Assembly (NCBI RefSeq): GCF_003944765.1
Contig: NZ_RWIU01000001.1
Location: 62,001 to 126,000, forward strand
DNA from: Hymenobacter perfusus
Lineage (GTDB): Bacteria > Bacteroidota > Bacteroidia > Cytophagales > Hymenobacteraceae
Length of the DNA: 64,000 nucleotides
Direction: 5' to 3'
Each line of letters opens with the position of its first letter. The stretch's first letter is position 1. The notes beneath the pieces are model-generated. The model searched no databases and was not told where the DNA came from. It saw only the letters and a program-made list of their open reading frames with translations. Of this stretch, positions 23,605 through 32,215 are shown piece by piece. The position numbers and the translations under genes are program-made.

Positions 23605-26600
23605 CTACCCCGCTAGCGGCAGCTCGATAAAGAAGCTGGTACCCTGGTCTTCCTCCGTTTCAAACCAGATGTGGCCGCCGGCACTTTCGATGCCGCGCCG
23701 GGCCACGGCCAGCCCAATGCCGGAGCCAGTTTCCTTGGTGGTAAAGTTGGGCACAAACACCTTGGTCTGCACATCCTCCGGAATGCCGGTGCCATTATCC
23801 TGAATGCCAATCCGCACACGGTCGTGGCCTACTGCTGCCAGCGTGGCCACAATTTCGGGCGTGCGGCCCACGGGCATGGCCTGCAGGGCATTGATGAGCA
23901 GATTGTTGAAGGTACGCACCAACAGGCTTTCATCGGCAAAGACTACGTAGCGACCGGCATCAGCGTCAGCGGGCAGCTCCAGTCGGATGCTGTGGCCCTG
24001 CGCCCCCTGGTGCAGCCCCACGCATCGCCGCAGAATAGGGGCTACATCGAGCCGCTCGGGACGCATGGCGGGCAGGTTGGTGAAGGTGCTGAACGAGGTG
24101 GCAATGTCCGTGAGCACGTCAATCTGGGTGATGAGCGTCTGTGAGACTTTGTTGATCAGCTCGTCGAGGTTGGGGCGCTGGTCCTGAATGGCACGCTGCA
24201 AAAATTGCAGACTCAGCTTCATGGGCGTGAGCGGGTTCTTGATTTCGTGGGCAACCTGTCGGGCCATTTCGCGCCAGGCAGCTTCCTTTTCCTGGGTCGC
24301 CAACTCCAGCTTGCTTTCTTCCAGCTTCAGCAGCATCTGGTTGTACTCGCGCACCAGCAGCCCAATTTCATCTTCCGACTCGTAGGCCAGCATTTCGTTC
24401 TGGCCCGTGAGGGTGGTTTGCCTGAGCTTTTCGGTGATGAGCTTGAGCGGCTCCGTCAGAATCCGGGACGCCACGAAGGCCAGCAGCAGGAACAAGATAA
24501 ACATCAGGGTGAAGATGTTCAGAATGGTAGAAATCAGCTCCGTAAGTTTATTATCCAGGTCTTTTTCGGAATCGAAGAACGGAATACCCACGTAGCCCAC
24601 CACGGCCCCGGGCCGGCCCTGCCGCACGGTGCCGGCCCGCAACGGCAGGTACAGCGCGTTAAACGACAACGTACCGGCGCGCTCCGTCAGCAGCACGCGC
24701 GGCTGCCCCTCTTCCGCCAGCGCCGACACGGCCTGCGGGTTCATGAGCGTACTGAGCAGGCTGGCCTCAAAAATGAGCGGCTGGCTACTGACCAGCAGTT
24801 CGCCGTGGGCATCGTAAAGGTTGAGGTCCGTCTCGGTGAGGGCGGCCACGTTTTCGGCCAGGTCCACCAGGTCGGCCCGGTTGGCGTCATCGGTGAGCAA
24901 CGCGCGGTTTTTCAGCAGATTTTCCTGCACGGCCTGGCCCCGGCGCTGGTAGGAACGCAGCAGGTCGCGCTTGTAGGAGTTGGTGACCTGGCTGGCAATG
25001 GCCACGCTCACTACAATGAGGGGCACCAGCACGCCGAAGTTGAGAAACAGTTGAATTTTGGTACTGAAGTTGGTGCGCAATACCTCCCGGTAGTGCCCCC
25101 GGGCCAGTAGCACAACACCCATCAGCAGCAGCCAGCAGAAGCTGTAGAGCAGAAACAGGAACGAGAAATTGGCCAGCCAATCGGAGAAGGAATACGTGGC
25201 CGTCGTCACCACCACCAGCCGGCCCGACCGGTCCGTGCTGCGGATGGCTAAATGATGGTAGCCGCTCAGAGCTATGCCGGTAGTAAAGAAGCGGGAGTCG
25301 CGGAAGAGGCTGGCCGGTAGCCGGTTCACGTAGTCGAAGTCTCCCTCACTGTATACCAGTCGGCCGTTTTCGTAGCCGGCGTAGCTTAGCTCAGTGCCGA
25401 GGCGGGGCTGAAAGAACATCTGGTCAATTAGCAGCTCCGGCACTACGCTATTGGCCGTGAGCTTCTTGAGCGTCAGCTCCAACACAATGGTACTGGCCTG
25501 CTCGGTATCCTCCGGCGCGGGAACCGAAATAAACGCCACGTAGCGCCGGGAACTGAACGACTTGCCCCCGTCGCGCACCAAGTAGATATTCGGGTGGTCA
25601 GTGGGGCGGGCGTTGCGCAGCAGATGCTCCCGCGTGAGCGGCAGCGTGCCCCCAATGGCCACGCCGCGGCCTTCCGGGTTAAACAGCATCACCCGCACTT
25701 CGTACTTGTTGAAGTAGTCGCGCAGGTAGTATTTACTCACCTTCTGCCGAATTAGGTCGAGGTTGACGAAGGGGCTGGCCAGCATGGTGCGCAACACCGG
25801 GTCCCGGGCCATTTCCTGGCTGCGTTCTACCAGTAGGTATTCGCCCTGCAGATCGTTATCAGTAAGCAGGTTACTGGCCAGATTCTGCTTATTCAGCTGC
25901 AGCTGCCGGTTAAAATGCTCATACTGCGCTAGGGCTCCTACCGCTGAGCTCACGCCCAGCAGCAGGAAAATGAACAGATATACTTGGTACGGCAGCACCG
26001 CTCCCGCCGATTTCAGGCCCGTTAGCCGCAATACCAGAAAAAACACCAGCGTAATGCCCAGCAACGTCAAGTGCACCTGCTCCAGCCCCAGCCCGACACT
26101 CAGAAAACAGATGGTGCTGAGCAACAGCAGCAGAATGCCTACGCGCCGCGTAGAAGGCCGCACAATGCCCGTAAACAGCTGTGACAACAGATAAAATCCG
26201 ACTAGGTAGCTGCCTACGTGCAGAATAATAGCTACCCCGAGCAGCAGCTTGAAGCCGTTCACCTGAATATCCTGGGTGATATCCAGAATCAGCTGGGAGT
26301 TGCTGAAGCTGCTGGTGTAAAAGTCGAAAAGCAGCTCCAGCAGCCCGTAGAACGTCAGCACCGTTACGGCCCCTATCAGTACGCGCTGCCGCCAGCCATT
26401 CACCCGTTGCACTAAGCGCAGCATACCGTACCGCCGAAACAACAGTAGCCCGTACCAGGCCAGCACCGCAAACAGCAGGGCATTCAGGAGCAGGTCGCCC
26501 AGCGAAGGTGAAAGCCAGGAGGCAGCATATACCCTTGGGTCGAACAGCTTCACTTCCAGAAAGGAGAAAGGCAGCCCCAGGTAAAGCATAGCTCCCCGGA

Positions 26601-27342
26601 AGAACAGCAGCGGCAGCATCACCAGTGCCGCCCCCTGAAGCACCAAGCCCTGAGTAAAACGACGGCCGGCCAGCAGCAGCCAGCCCGCCACGTACAAGCC
26701 AAAACCCAGCAGCAGCAAGGCTAAAGGCAGGTATTTGCCGGTAATGGGGTCGGCCTGCAGACTCTCGATAGAAAACAGGTAGTTGCCTTCGTTCGATACC
26801 AATCGGGGCAGATTGGAGGGTTTCGCCGGCTTCTCCACCACCAGCCGCACGTTTTGGCCCTGAAAGATGCCTTGCCCGTTCCCGTCGCGCAGGTACCGGT
26901 TGCTGATGCCGTAGCTGATTTCCAGCGGAATGTAGGTCAGTACCGTGTACGGGCCTTCTACGTGGCGCAACGCCAGAAACTTCCCGAACCGGGTTTCCAG
27001 CAGCCGCTCGTGGAAGCGTTGTAGGGCCTGCTCCGCGTCGGGGCGAATGGTGTGGTCGGACCAGTACACCACTTCCTCACCCCAGAAAATAAATGTGGGG
27101 TACGTGGTGTGGCTGGTGAGGCTGCGGAAACTTACCCGGCCGGTAGCCAGCCGCTGCAGCAAATCCGTCGATTCCCGCTCGCCCGTTAGTTCCGCCTCCA
27201 TCAGCACTTCCTGCAGCCGGGTGGCCGAGGCCTGTAGCACCACCTCCGGGTTCTGGCTGTAGCGGTTGCTGAAATACGCGCCGGCAAAGCACAGCATGGC
27301 CAGCAGCAACAGCAAAACCGGGGTCAGACGAAGGAATTTCAA
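23605..27342 (-). CDS. Large membrane sensor histidine kinase (HAMP, HisKA, HATPase)
   Basis: The 1245-residue protein has an N-terminal helix (FLRLTPVLLLLLAMLCFAGA), an extracytoplasmic domain to about residue 200, a cluster of about eight membrane helices (residues 205-480), a second extracytoplasmic region (to about 700), further helices, a third extracytoplasmic domain (about 790-920), a last helix (FTLMFILFLLLAFVASRILT), HAMP, and a kinase core. The core has the H box with His1032 (QVAHEIKNPLTPMKLS), N box (FNNLLINALQAM), G1 (DNGTGIP) and G2 (GSGIGLAVARR), resembling NtrY-type kinases. The signal is unknown and no response regulator lies nearby. The start is TTG 27342: upstream frame to 27486 would overrun the terminator and the DUF983 gene, and ATG 27297 would cut the first helix. 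Confidence 0.9.
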   Translation of the reverse strand: MKFLRLTPVLLLLLAMLCFAGAYFSNRYSQNPEVVLQASATRLQEVLMEAELTGERESTDLLQRLATGRVSFRSLTSHTTYPTFIFWGEEVVYWSDHTIRPDAEQALQRFHERLLETRFGKFLALRHVEGPYTVLTYIPLEISYGISNRYLRDGNGQGIFQGQNVRLVVEKPAKPSNLPRLVSNEGNYLFSIESLQADPITGKYLPLALLLLGFGLYVAGWLLLAGRRFTQGLVLQGAALVMLPLLFFRGAMLYLGLPFSFLEVKLFDPRVYAASWLSPSLGDLLLNALLFAVLAWYGLLLFRRYGMLRLVQRVNGWRQRVLIGAVTVLTFYGLLELLFDFYTSSFSNSQLILDITQDIQVNGFKLLLGVAIILHVGSYLVGFYLLSQLFTGIVRPSTRRVGILLLLLSTICFLSVGLGLEQVHLTLLGITLVFFLVLRLTGLKSAGAVLPYQVYLFIFLLLGVSSAVGALAQYEHFNRQLQLNKQNLASNLLTDNDLQGEYLLVERSQEMARDPVLRTMLASPFVNLDLIRQKVSKYYLRDYFNKYEVRVMLFNPEGRGVAIGGTLPLTREHLLRNARPTDHPNIYLVRDGGKSFSSRRYVAFISVPAPEDTEQASTIVLELTLKKLTANSVVPELLIDQMFFQPRLGTELSYAGYENGRLVYSEGDFDYVNRLPASLFRDSRFFTTGIALSGYHHLAIRSTDRSGRLVVVTTATYSFSDWLANFSFLFLLYSFCWLLLMGVVLLARGHYREVLRTNFSTKIQLFLNFGVLVPLIVVSVAIASQVTNSYKRDLLRSYQRRGQAVQENLLKNRALLTDDANRADLVDLAENVAALTETDLNLYDAHGELLVSSQPLIFEASLLSTLMNPQAVSALAEEGQPRVLLTERAGTLSFNALYLPLRAGTVRQGRPGAVVGYVGIPFFDSEKDLDNKLTELISTILNIFTLMFILFLLLAFVASRILTEPLKLITEKLRQTTLTGQNEMLAYESEDEIGLLVREYNQMLLKLEESKLELATQEKEAAWREMARQVAHEIKNPLTPMKLSLQFLQRAIQDQRPNLDELINKVSQTLITQIDVLTDIATSFSTFTNLPAMRPERLDVAPILRRCVGLHQGAQGHSIRLELPADADAGRYVVFADESLLVRTFNNLLINALQAMPVGRTPEIVATLAAVGHDRVRIGIQDNGTGIPEDVQTKVFVPNFTTKETGSGIGLAVARRGIESAGGHIWFETEEDQGTSFFIELPLAG

Positions 27343-27390
27343 ATGAATAAGCGACTGATGAACCCTAGGTACTACAACCTTAGTACCAAA

Positions 27391-27417
27391 CAAAAATGCC
27401 GCCCTGCGGCGGCATTT
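27391..27417 (-). terminator. Intrinsic terminator of the respiratory accessory operon
   Basis: AAATGCCGCC (27394-27403) pairs with GGCGGCATTT (27408-27417) over 10 bases with a 4-base loop; on the minus strand it continues into TTTTTG. It lies 26 bases beyond the stop codon of the DUF983 gene and ahead of the histidine kinase. Confidence 0.88.
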
Positions 27418-27442
27418 CCTAACTACTTGTGAGGAGGCAGGG

Positions 27443-27826
27443 CTACTGCCGCGTGGCGTACCGCTTGTCGTAGCGTACTCCGCCAAACAGATACAGCATC
27501 AGCGTACGGGAGTACCGCAGGCTGAGCGGGGTAAATAACAGGGCCACAATAGCCACGGCCGACGTGTACACCCACGTATCCGGGTCGCCGAGCAGGTAAT
27601 ATACTGCCAGCCCTACTACCAGCATGATTCCGGTAGAAAAGGCAAAGCTGATGTACATGGCGCCCCAATAAAAGCCGGGTTCCGGCTCGTATGCCTGACC
27701 ACACACAGGACAAGCTGGCGGCATTTCCGTGAAATGGGCCAGGTTAAGTGCCGAATGTGTAAACAACCGTCCCTGGCGGCAACGCGGACACCGTTGGTTG
27801 AGAATACCCGTCAGCGTAGAATCCAT
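27443..27826 (-). CDS. DUF983 small membrane protein with two CxxC pairs
   Basis: The 127-residue protein matches DUF983: CPRCRQGRLF near residue 13 and CPVCGQAYEPEPGFYWGAMY near residue 39, two CxxC pairs that probably bind a metal, followed by two membrane helices (FAFSTGIMLVVGLAVYYLL and VAIVALLFTPLSLRYS). DUF983 genes are often found with haem-copper oxidase genes in Bacteroidota and alphaproteobacteria, but no function is established. It begins one base after the stop of the preceding small gene and closes the minus-strand operon that starts with ctaA. Confidence 0.9.
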   Translation of the reverse strand: MDSTLTGILNQRCPRCRQGRLFTHSALNLAHFTEMPPACPVCGQAYEPEPGFYWGAMYISFAFSTGIMLVVGLAVYYLLGDPDTWVYTSAVAIVALLFTPLSLRYSRTLMLYLFGGVRYDKRYATRQ

Positions 27827-27827
27827 A

Positions 27828-28094
27828 TCAGGCCTGAGCAGTGGCTTTTTTCTTCTGCTGCTGGCTATGACGGTACCAGAAGAAGCCCACCGTCCCGATC
27901 AGTACGTAAGGGATTGTCATCAGGTACAGAATTCCTTTGTTGAGGCCCGTGGTATCATAGCCGTCCTTTTCCTGGCGCGAGGCTTCCACCTGTGTTTTGC
28001 ACATGGCGCATTGCGCCCGAGACGCCAGCGGCACTACACTAAGCAGCAGCGCGACTACCAACGTCAAAAATCCTCCGAATGCGGCCTTTTTCAT
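27828..28094 (-). CDS. Small membrane protein with CAMC motif in the oxidase cluster
   Basis: The 88-residue protein has a signal peptide (ending PLASRAQ, about residue 28), immediately followed by CAMCKTQVEAS, a CxxC motif at the mature N-terminus, and one C-terminal membrane helix (LYLMTIPYVLIGTVGFFWY) with a basic tail. I know no named family, but similar small proteins accompany cytochrome oxidase genes in Bacteroidota. The periplasmic CxxC suggests metal or redox handling, for example copper delivery; this is inference. It lies between DUF420 and DUF983, one base from the latter. Confidence 0.8.
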   Translation of the reverse strand: MKKAAFGGFLTLVVALLLSVVPLASRAQCAMCKTQVEASRQEKDGYDTTGLNKGILYLMTIPYVLIGTVGFFWYRHSQQQKKKATAQA

Positions 28095-28179
28095 GATTTT
28101 TAGCTAAGTGTGATACATACGTAACCCCAAACCAGAGGCCGCGGTTCGACCGTCGCCCCTGATAAGGTGACACAACGGC

Positions 28180-28734
28180 CTAGGTGTAGTACGGCGAAAT
28201 CATGAAGTATACGATAACGCCCGTTACCGACACGTAAAGCCACACCGGATACGTCCAGCGGGCAATGCGACGGTGTTTCTGAAACTGCTCCGTCAGAGCG
28301 AAGTACAGCGTGAACAGCACCAGCCCTACCGTTATGGCCGCCAGTAGTATGTGCGTAATCAGGATGAAGTAGTAAATCCCTTTAATTAGTCCCTCCCCGC
28401 CAAACTTGGTGCTGGCTACCTGCGAATGGTAGGCTACGTACGACACCAGGAACAGCGAGCCCAGCAAAAATGCCAGCCCCATCATGGCCCGGTGCTTTGC
28501 CACGTCTTTGCGCCGGATGAAATAATAGCCAATGACCAGAAAAACTGCCGTTAACGAGTTCAGCACCGCGTTGACGGCAGGTAGTGCCTTGACATTCAGA
28601 CCCGGAATCACAAACACGCCCGGCAGAAAGTACAGGATAGCCACCGCCACCGGAATAATGGCGGCCAAGGCTCCCATCAGGATTTTGTACTTGGTAAACC
28701 CGGCAGGATTGGTGGTTGGATTAGGGGTGCTCAT
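28180..28734 (-). CDS. DUF420 (CtaM/YozB-like) oxidase maturation membrane protein
   Basis: The 184-residue protein has five predicted membrane helices, among them YKILMGALAAIIPVAVAILY, AVNAVLNSLTAVFLVIGYYF and the segment KGIYYFILITHILLAAITVGLVLF. The phrases RRKDVAKHRAMMGLAF and HRRIARWTYPVWLYVSVTGVIVY identify DUF420. Members named CtaM or YozB in Firmicutes are needed for maturation of haem-A oxidases. It starts 14 bases inside the sco gene, so translation is probably coupled, and it shares the operon with the oxidase assembly genes, in keeping with that role. Confidence 0.9.
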   Translation of the reverse strand: MSTPNPTTNPAGFTKYKILMGALAAIIPVAVAILYFLPGVFVIPGLNVKALPAVNAVLNSLTAVFLVIGYYFIRRKDVAKHRAMMGLAFLLGSLFLVSYVAYHSQVASTKFGGEGLIKGIYYFILITHILLAAITVGLVLFTLYFALTEQFQKHRRIARWTYPVWLYVSVTGVIVYFMISPYYT

Positions 28735-29386
28735 AGGTGTAAAGCAAAACTTCGATTTCGGTAATAAGACGGTTCACGTCCCGCTCTTTGGTGCCTTCGT
28801 AGCGGCCCCGTACGTTGCCGTTGCGGTCTACCAGAAACAACGTTTGGCTGTGTACCAGCGCGGAGTCACTGCCCTCTGGGGACGGCAGCCGGAACTCCTC
28901 TGTAGCTAACCGGTAAAGGGCAGTTTTGTCACCGGTCAGGAAAAACCATTTGCCAGCAATAGCCCCGTACTGCTCGGCGTAGCGGGCCAGCACACTTACC
29001 GAGTCGCGGACGGGGTCCACGGTGAAAGAGGCGAGGCGAACCCGCGGATCCTGCCGAAATTTTTCCTGCACGCGCACCAATTGGCTGTTCAGGCGTGGGC
29101 AGGCTCCCGGACAGCTGGTAAAAAAGAAACTGGCCACATACAGGCCCTCACCGCGTAGCTCCGCCCCCGTTACCTGCCGCCCGGATTGCGACGTGAACTG
29201 AAACTCACCGATCCGGTGAAAAACAGTATCGCGCTGCCACTTCCCGGCCACCTGCGTGGAGTCCACACGGTCGGGCAGGTAAGTTGGCAGCGCGTAACGG
29301 TTGGTCCCAAAGCTTTTCAGAAACAGAAAAGCCAGCACCGGAACTAGCAGAATCAGGCCCAACAGTAAGGTTTGTTGGGGCCTCAT
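28721..29386 (-). CDS. Sco1/SenC copper chaperone for cytochrome oxidase
   Basis: The 221-residue protein has an N-terminal membrane anchor (LLLGLILLVPVLAFLFLKSF) and a thioredoxin-like Sco domain. The copper-binding CxxxC is present as FTSCPGACPRLNSQ and the distal histidine lies in SALVHSQTLFLVD. FTVDPVRDSVSVLARYAEQY is also typical. Sco proteins deliver copper to, or reduce the cysteines of, the CuA site in subunit II, encoded upstream at 35363. It is three bases behind the subunit IV gene and overlaps DUF420 by 14 bases. Confidence 0.95.
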   Translation of the reverse strand: MRPQQTLLLGLILLVPVLAFLFLKSFGTNRYALPTYLPDRVDSTQVAGKWQRDTVFHRIGEFQFTSQSGRQVTGAELRGEGLYVASFFFTSCPGACPRLNSQLVRVQEKFRQDPRVRLASFTVDPVRDSVSVLARYAEQYGAIAGKWFFLTGDKTALYRLATEEFRLPSPEGSDSALVHSQTLFLVDRNGNVRGRYEGTKERDVNRLITEIEVLLYTYEHP

Positions 29387-29389
29387 CCG

Positions 29390-29719
29390 TTAGAATATGT
29401 TTTTGTGAATGGCGTTGCCTTCCGTAATCAACGCAACCAGCAGCCAGATCAACAACGACATCGGAACCAGAATCGTCCAGATCAGTCCTTTGGTTTCATG
29501 CTTCAAGTGCATGAACTCAGCCACGATGAAGAAGGCTTTGCAGATCGTGAGGATGATGAAGATGGAGTTGCGCAGCGTGCTGGAAGGCATCACGAAGGCA
29601 ATAGCAAATTCCAGAGCGGTAATAGCCGTGATAACCCAGAAGGTTTTCCAGATCCAAGCGGTGTTGGGCTTCGCAATTTCGCCGGTATGGGCGGGATGTT
29701 CAGGCGCGTGGTTAGCCAT
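29390..29719 (-). CDS. ctaF: Cytochrome c oxidase subunit IV
   Basis: The 109-residue protein has a short His/Pro-rich start (MANHAPEHPAHTGE) and three membrane helices (FWVITAITALEFAIAFVM, IFIILTICKAFFIVAEFMHL and TILVPMSLLIWLLVALIT). KAFFIVAEFMHLKHE is the typical wording of prokaryotic subunit IV. I use ATG 29719; a further upstream start at 29791 would include the inverted repeat in the gap and is unlikely. It is a small accessory subunit of the aa3 oxidase and lies between subunit III and sco. Confidence 0.92.
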   Translation of the reverse strand: MANHAPEHPAHTGEIAKPNTAWIWKTFWVITAITALEFAIAFVMPSSTLRNSIFIILTICKAFFIVAEFMHLKHETKGLIWTILVPMSLLIWLLVALITEGNAIHKNIF

Positions 29720-29728
29720 GATGGTAGA

Positions 29729-29801
29729 GAGTAGCTGAGTGAAAAAGCAACTGAGCTGAAAAGCCGGTAGCTGAATACCCTCAACGGACACCCAGCTACT
29801 C
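29729..29801. repeat. Inverted repeat between subunit III and subunit IV genes
   Basis: GAGTAGCTG at 29729-29737 pairs with CAGCTACTC at 29793-29801; related GTAGCTGA words occur inside the loop (29768-29775). No T tract is adjacent. It fills the only sizeable gap between these two cotranscribed genes. Confidence 0.5.
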
Positions 29802-29816
29802 AGTTACGCTTGTAAA

Positions 29817-30587
29817 TTAAACCAGGTAGAAGAAGGTAAAAACGAACACCCACACCAAGTCTACAAAGTGCCAGTACAGGCCGATCTTCTCTACCATCTC
29901 GTAGTGGCCGCGTTTCTCGAACGTGCCGTTGGTGGTAGCAATGAAGCAGTAAATCAGCAGGCAGATACCCGAGAATACGTGGGTACCGTGGAAGCCCGTG
30001 ATGAAGAAGAACAGGTCAGCGAATAGTACGGGGCCGTACTGGTTCACGGTGAGGTTCGCACCAAAGAAGCGCGTACCATCGTTCATCAGCGTGCCTTCGT
30101 CGGTGCCACCGATAAAGTGGCTCCACTCCCAGGCCTGGCAGCTTACGAAGATGGTGCCGAACAGAATCGTCCACAACAGCCACTTCTGCACATCCTTCTT
30201 GTCGAAGCGGTGGCCCGCTTCTACGGCCAGTACCATCGTTACCGACGAGAAGATCAGAATCATCGTCATCAAGGCCACAAACGCCAGCGGCAGATCAATG
30301 CCGTGCAGACCGGGAAACGAGTTGAATACTTTCTCCGGAATGGGCCAGTAGTTCGATGAGAACTTGAACGCCTCGGCAGTGCCTTCATAGGCCAAGTGGC
30401 GGTGACGAATCAGGCCGTAGGTGGTCAGGAATGCAGCAAACGTAAAGGCATCCGACAACAGGAAGAACCACATCATCAGCTTACCGTAGCTGGCGTTGAA
30501 AGGCTCGTTCCCGCCGTCCCAGGTACCGGTACGCGGCTTATCCAGGGCGGAGTCAGAAATTACCTGCGTCGTGGAAATGGTGGACAT
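29817..30587 (-). CDS. ctaE: Cytochrome c oxidase subunit III
   Basis: The 256-residue protein has the membrane pattern of subunit III: MMWFFLLSDAFTFAAFLTTY, a middle pair of helices (FVALMTMILIFSSVTMVLAVE), and the family signature GFHGTHVFSGICLLIY followed by YWHFVDLVWVFVFTFFYLV at the end. The conserved acidic residue in VDLVWVF and the VEAGHRFD segment are in place. It is the canonical partner of subunits I and II. The gene follows another, shorter subunit III homologue by 22 bases, so this cluster encodes two. Confidence 0.95.
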   Translation of the reverse strand: MSTISTTQVISDSALDKPRTGTWDGGNEPFNASYGKLMMWFFLLSDAFTFAAFLTTYGLIRHRHLAYEGTAEAFKFSSNYWPIPEKVFNSFPGLHGIDLPLAFVALMTMILIFSSVTMVLAVEAGHRFDKKDVQKWLLWTILFGTIFVSCQAWEWSHFIGGTDEGTLMNDGTRFFGANLTVNQYGPVLFADLFFFITGFHGTHVFSGICLLIYCFIATTNGTFEKRGHYEMVEKIGLYWHFVDLVWVFVFTFFYLV

Positions 30588-30609
30588 AGCGTGCGGGGGT
30601 TGACAAAAA

Positions 30610-31197
30610 TCAATGATTCAAAAGTAGGAACAAATACAGGTACAACCAAAGCGCGCCCAGGAAGTGCCAGTAGATGGTGACGTTGCCAATGGAGAGCATC
30701 TGACGGGAATGCACCTGATAGTGAAAGCTTTTACGCAATACGATGGCCAAAAAGATAAGCCCCGTAATCAGGTGAAAACCGTGGACGCCGGTTAATACAT
30801 ACAGAAATGAGCCGGAAGGGTTGGCATCTGTACCCGCAAAAAAGATACGTTGGCTTACCAACTGATTCCACATCAGCCATTGCCCAACCAGAAAAGCCAG
30901 CCCCAATACCAGTGTGGCAACCAATGCTATACGCACCTGGGCCAGATTATCCTTGCGGGCCGCCAGCCACGCCCACTGCATGGTAGCTGAGCTGAGCGCA
31001 ATCACGAGGGTAGTATACAGGAAGCCGGCCGGCAACGTAAATTCCAGCCAGTTACCCTCATTGCGGCGTACGATGTACGCACTGGTGTAAGCTGCAAAAA
31101 TCATGAAAACGCTGACCATCATCAGCATCAGCAGGAAGCGCGCCGGATGAATTCCGGTGGCGGGCTGCTTGGTATTCAAGGCTTCTGAAGGATGCAT
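30610..31197 (-). CDS. Second, shorter cytochrome c oxidase subunit III homologue
   Basis: This 195-residue protein also belongs to the subunit III family: FLLMLMMVSVFMIFAAYTSAYIVRR near the start, ALSSATMQWAWLAARKDNLAQ, and the signature GVHGFHLITGLIFLAIVL followed by YWHFLGALWLYLYLFLLLNH. It lacks about 60 residues compared with the neighbour at 29817. Adjacent pairs of subunit III homologues are also seen in other Bacteroidota oxidase clusters. Whether both enter one complex cannot be told from the sequence. Confidence 0.92.
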   Translation of the reverse strand: MHPSEALNTKQPATGIHPARFLLMLMMVSVFMIFAAYTSAYIVRRNEGNWLEFTLPAGFLYTTLVIALSSATMQWAWLAARKDNLAQVRIALVATLVLGLAFLVGQWLMWNQLVSQRIFFAGTDANPSGSFLYVLTGVHGFHLITGLIFLAIVLRKSFHYQVHSRQMLSIGNVTIYWHFLGALWLYLYLFLLLNH

Positions 31198-31207
31198 ATC
31201 TTTCTAA

Positions 31208-31299
31208 AGAAGTGAGAAGTGAAACGGAAGAAGTGTGTTGAATTTTAACATATTGAAGGCGGCTTTTGTCTCGCTTCCTATGTTCAATTTCTCACTTCT
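31208..31299. repeat. Inverted repeat with AGAAGTGAGA core (copy 1)
   Basis: AGAAGTGAGA at 31208-31217 pairs with TCTCACTTCT at 31290-31299. The same core and its complement occur at 36448-36513 and 46223-46313. It occupies the 111-base gap between ctaB and the shorter subunit III gene. Confidence 0.8.
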
Positions 31300-31308
31300 G
31301 ATAGTGCG

Positions 31309-32160
31309 CTAGAGTTTATCCAACACCAAAGCAATCTGCACGATGGGCAGGTACAGGAAAGAGCCGAACATAATGCTCATGGCTGCTTTCTTACTCACTG
31401 TGCGCATCAGGTAAAACGTCTGCATCAGGAACAGCACGCCGCATATAGCAGCTACCATCGGATACACCGTACCGGTCATGCCAAAGTAGAATGGCAGCAG
31501 ACTCAGCGGAATCAGCACCAGCGTATAGGTCATGATCTGGAAAGCCGTGCGCAGGTCCTTTTTGCCGGGCGTAGGCAGCATCTTAAAGCCAGCCTTCTTG
31601 TAGTCGTCGTCCAGCACCCAGGCAATGGCCCAGAAATGGGGAAACTGCCACATAAACTGAATGGCAAACAGAATCCACCCCTGCGTACCCAGGAAGCCCG
31701 TAGCGGCCACCCACCCAATCAGTGGTGGTAATCCGCCGGGAATGGCTCCCACGGCCACGCAGATTGGTGAAATAGTCTTGAGAGGCGTGTATACGAACCC
31801 GTACAGGATCAGGGAAACTAGCGCCAGGGCCGCCGACAACGGGTTGAAGAAGTAAGTCAGAATCCCTAGCCCTACCACACCGAGCACCACTACAAAGGCC
31901 CACGCCTCGGCCGGGCTCAGGATACCCAGCGGCAAAGGCCGCTGGGCCGTCCGTTTCATCTGCCGGTCCAGGTCGATTTCAAAAATCTGATTGATGGTAT
32001 TCGCCGAACCGGTCACGGCCAGACCACCCAGCATTACCAATAGGGCCCGGCTCCAGTCCAGTTCGTGCGCACCCAACAGGTACCCAATGGCACTGGAGAA
32101 GGCCACGGTGAGAGCCAGCCGGAATTTTAGTAACTGAAAAAAAGCCCTAGCCTTGCTCAT
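31309..32160 (-). CDS. ctaB: Protohaem IX farnesyltransferase (haem O synthase)
   Basis: The 283-residue UbiA-family prenyltransferase attaches a farnesyl chain to haem B, giving haem O, the precursor of the haem A used by the oxidase encoded here. The Asp-rich active-site motif is visible as NTINQIFEIDLDRQMKRTAQ near residue 62, followed by RPLPLG. A second polar block, FVYTPLKTISPICVAVGAIPGG near residue 124, and about eight membrane helices fit the family. I chose ATG 32160 (MSKARAFFQLLKFRLALT); an upstream start at 32226 would overlap the end of ctaA. It lies 55 bases after ctaA. Confidence 0.95.
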   Translation of the reverse strand: MSKARAFFQLLKFRLALTVAFSSAIGYLLGAHELDWSRALLVMLGGLAVTGSANTINQIFEIDLDRQMKRTAQRPLPLGILSPAEAWAFVVVLGVVGLGILTYFFNPLSAALALVSLILYGFVYTPLKTISPICVAVGAIPGGLPPLIGWVAATGFLGTQGWILFAIQFMWQFPHFWAIAWVLDDDYKKAGFKMLPTPGKKDLRTAFQIMTYTLVLIPLSLLPFYFGMTGTVYPMVAAICGVLFLMQTFYLMRTVSKKAAMSIMFGSFLYLPIVQIALVLDKL

Positions 32161-32215
32161 CAACTGCTGAAAACAGATTGCGCGGCGAAAAAGTCCGCCA
32201 AACGGGGCCGCAAAG

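Noticed and set aside
27343..27486. N-terminal extension of the histidine kinase to 27486
   Set aside because: It crosses the terminator at 27391-27417 and overlaps the DUF983 gene; the first conserved feature is the helix after 27342.
28130..28165. GGTTCGACC-like sequence considered as a tRNA T-loop
   Set aside because: No acceptor stem, anticodon arm or CCA end can be drawn around it. No tRNA was found anywhere in the window.
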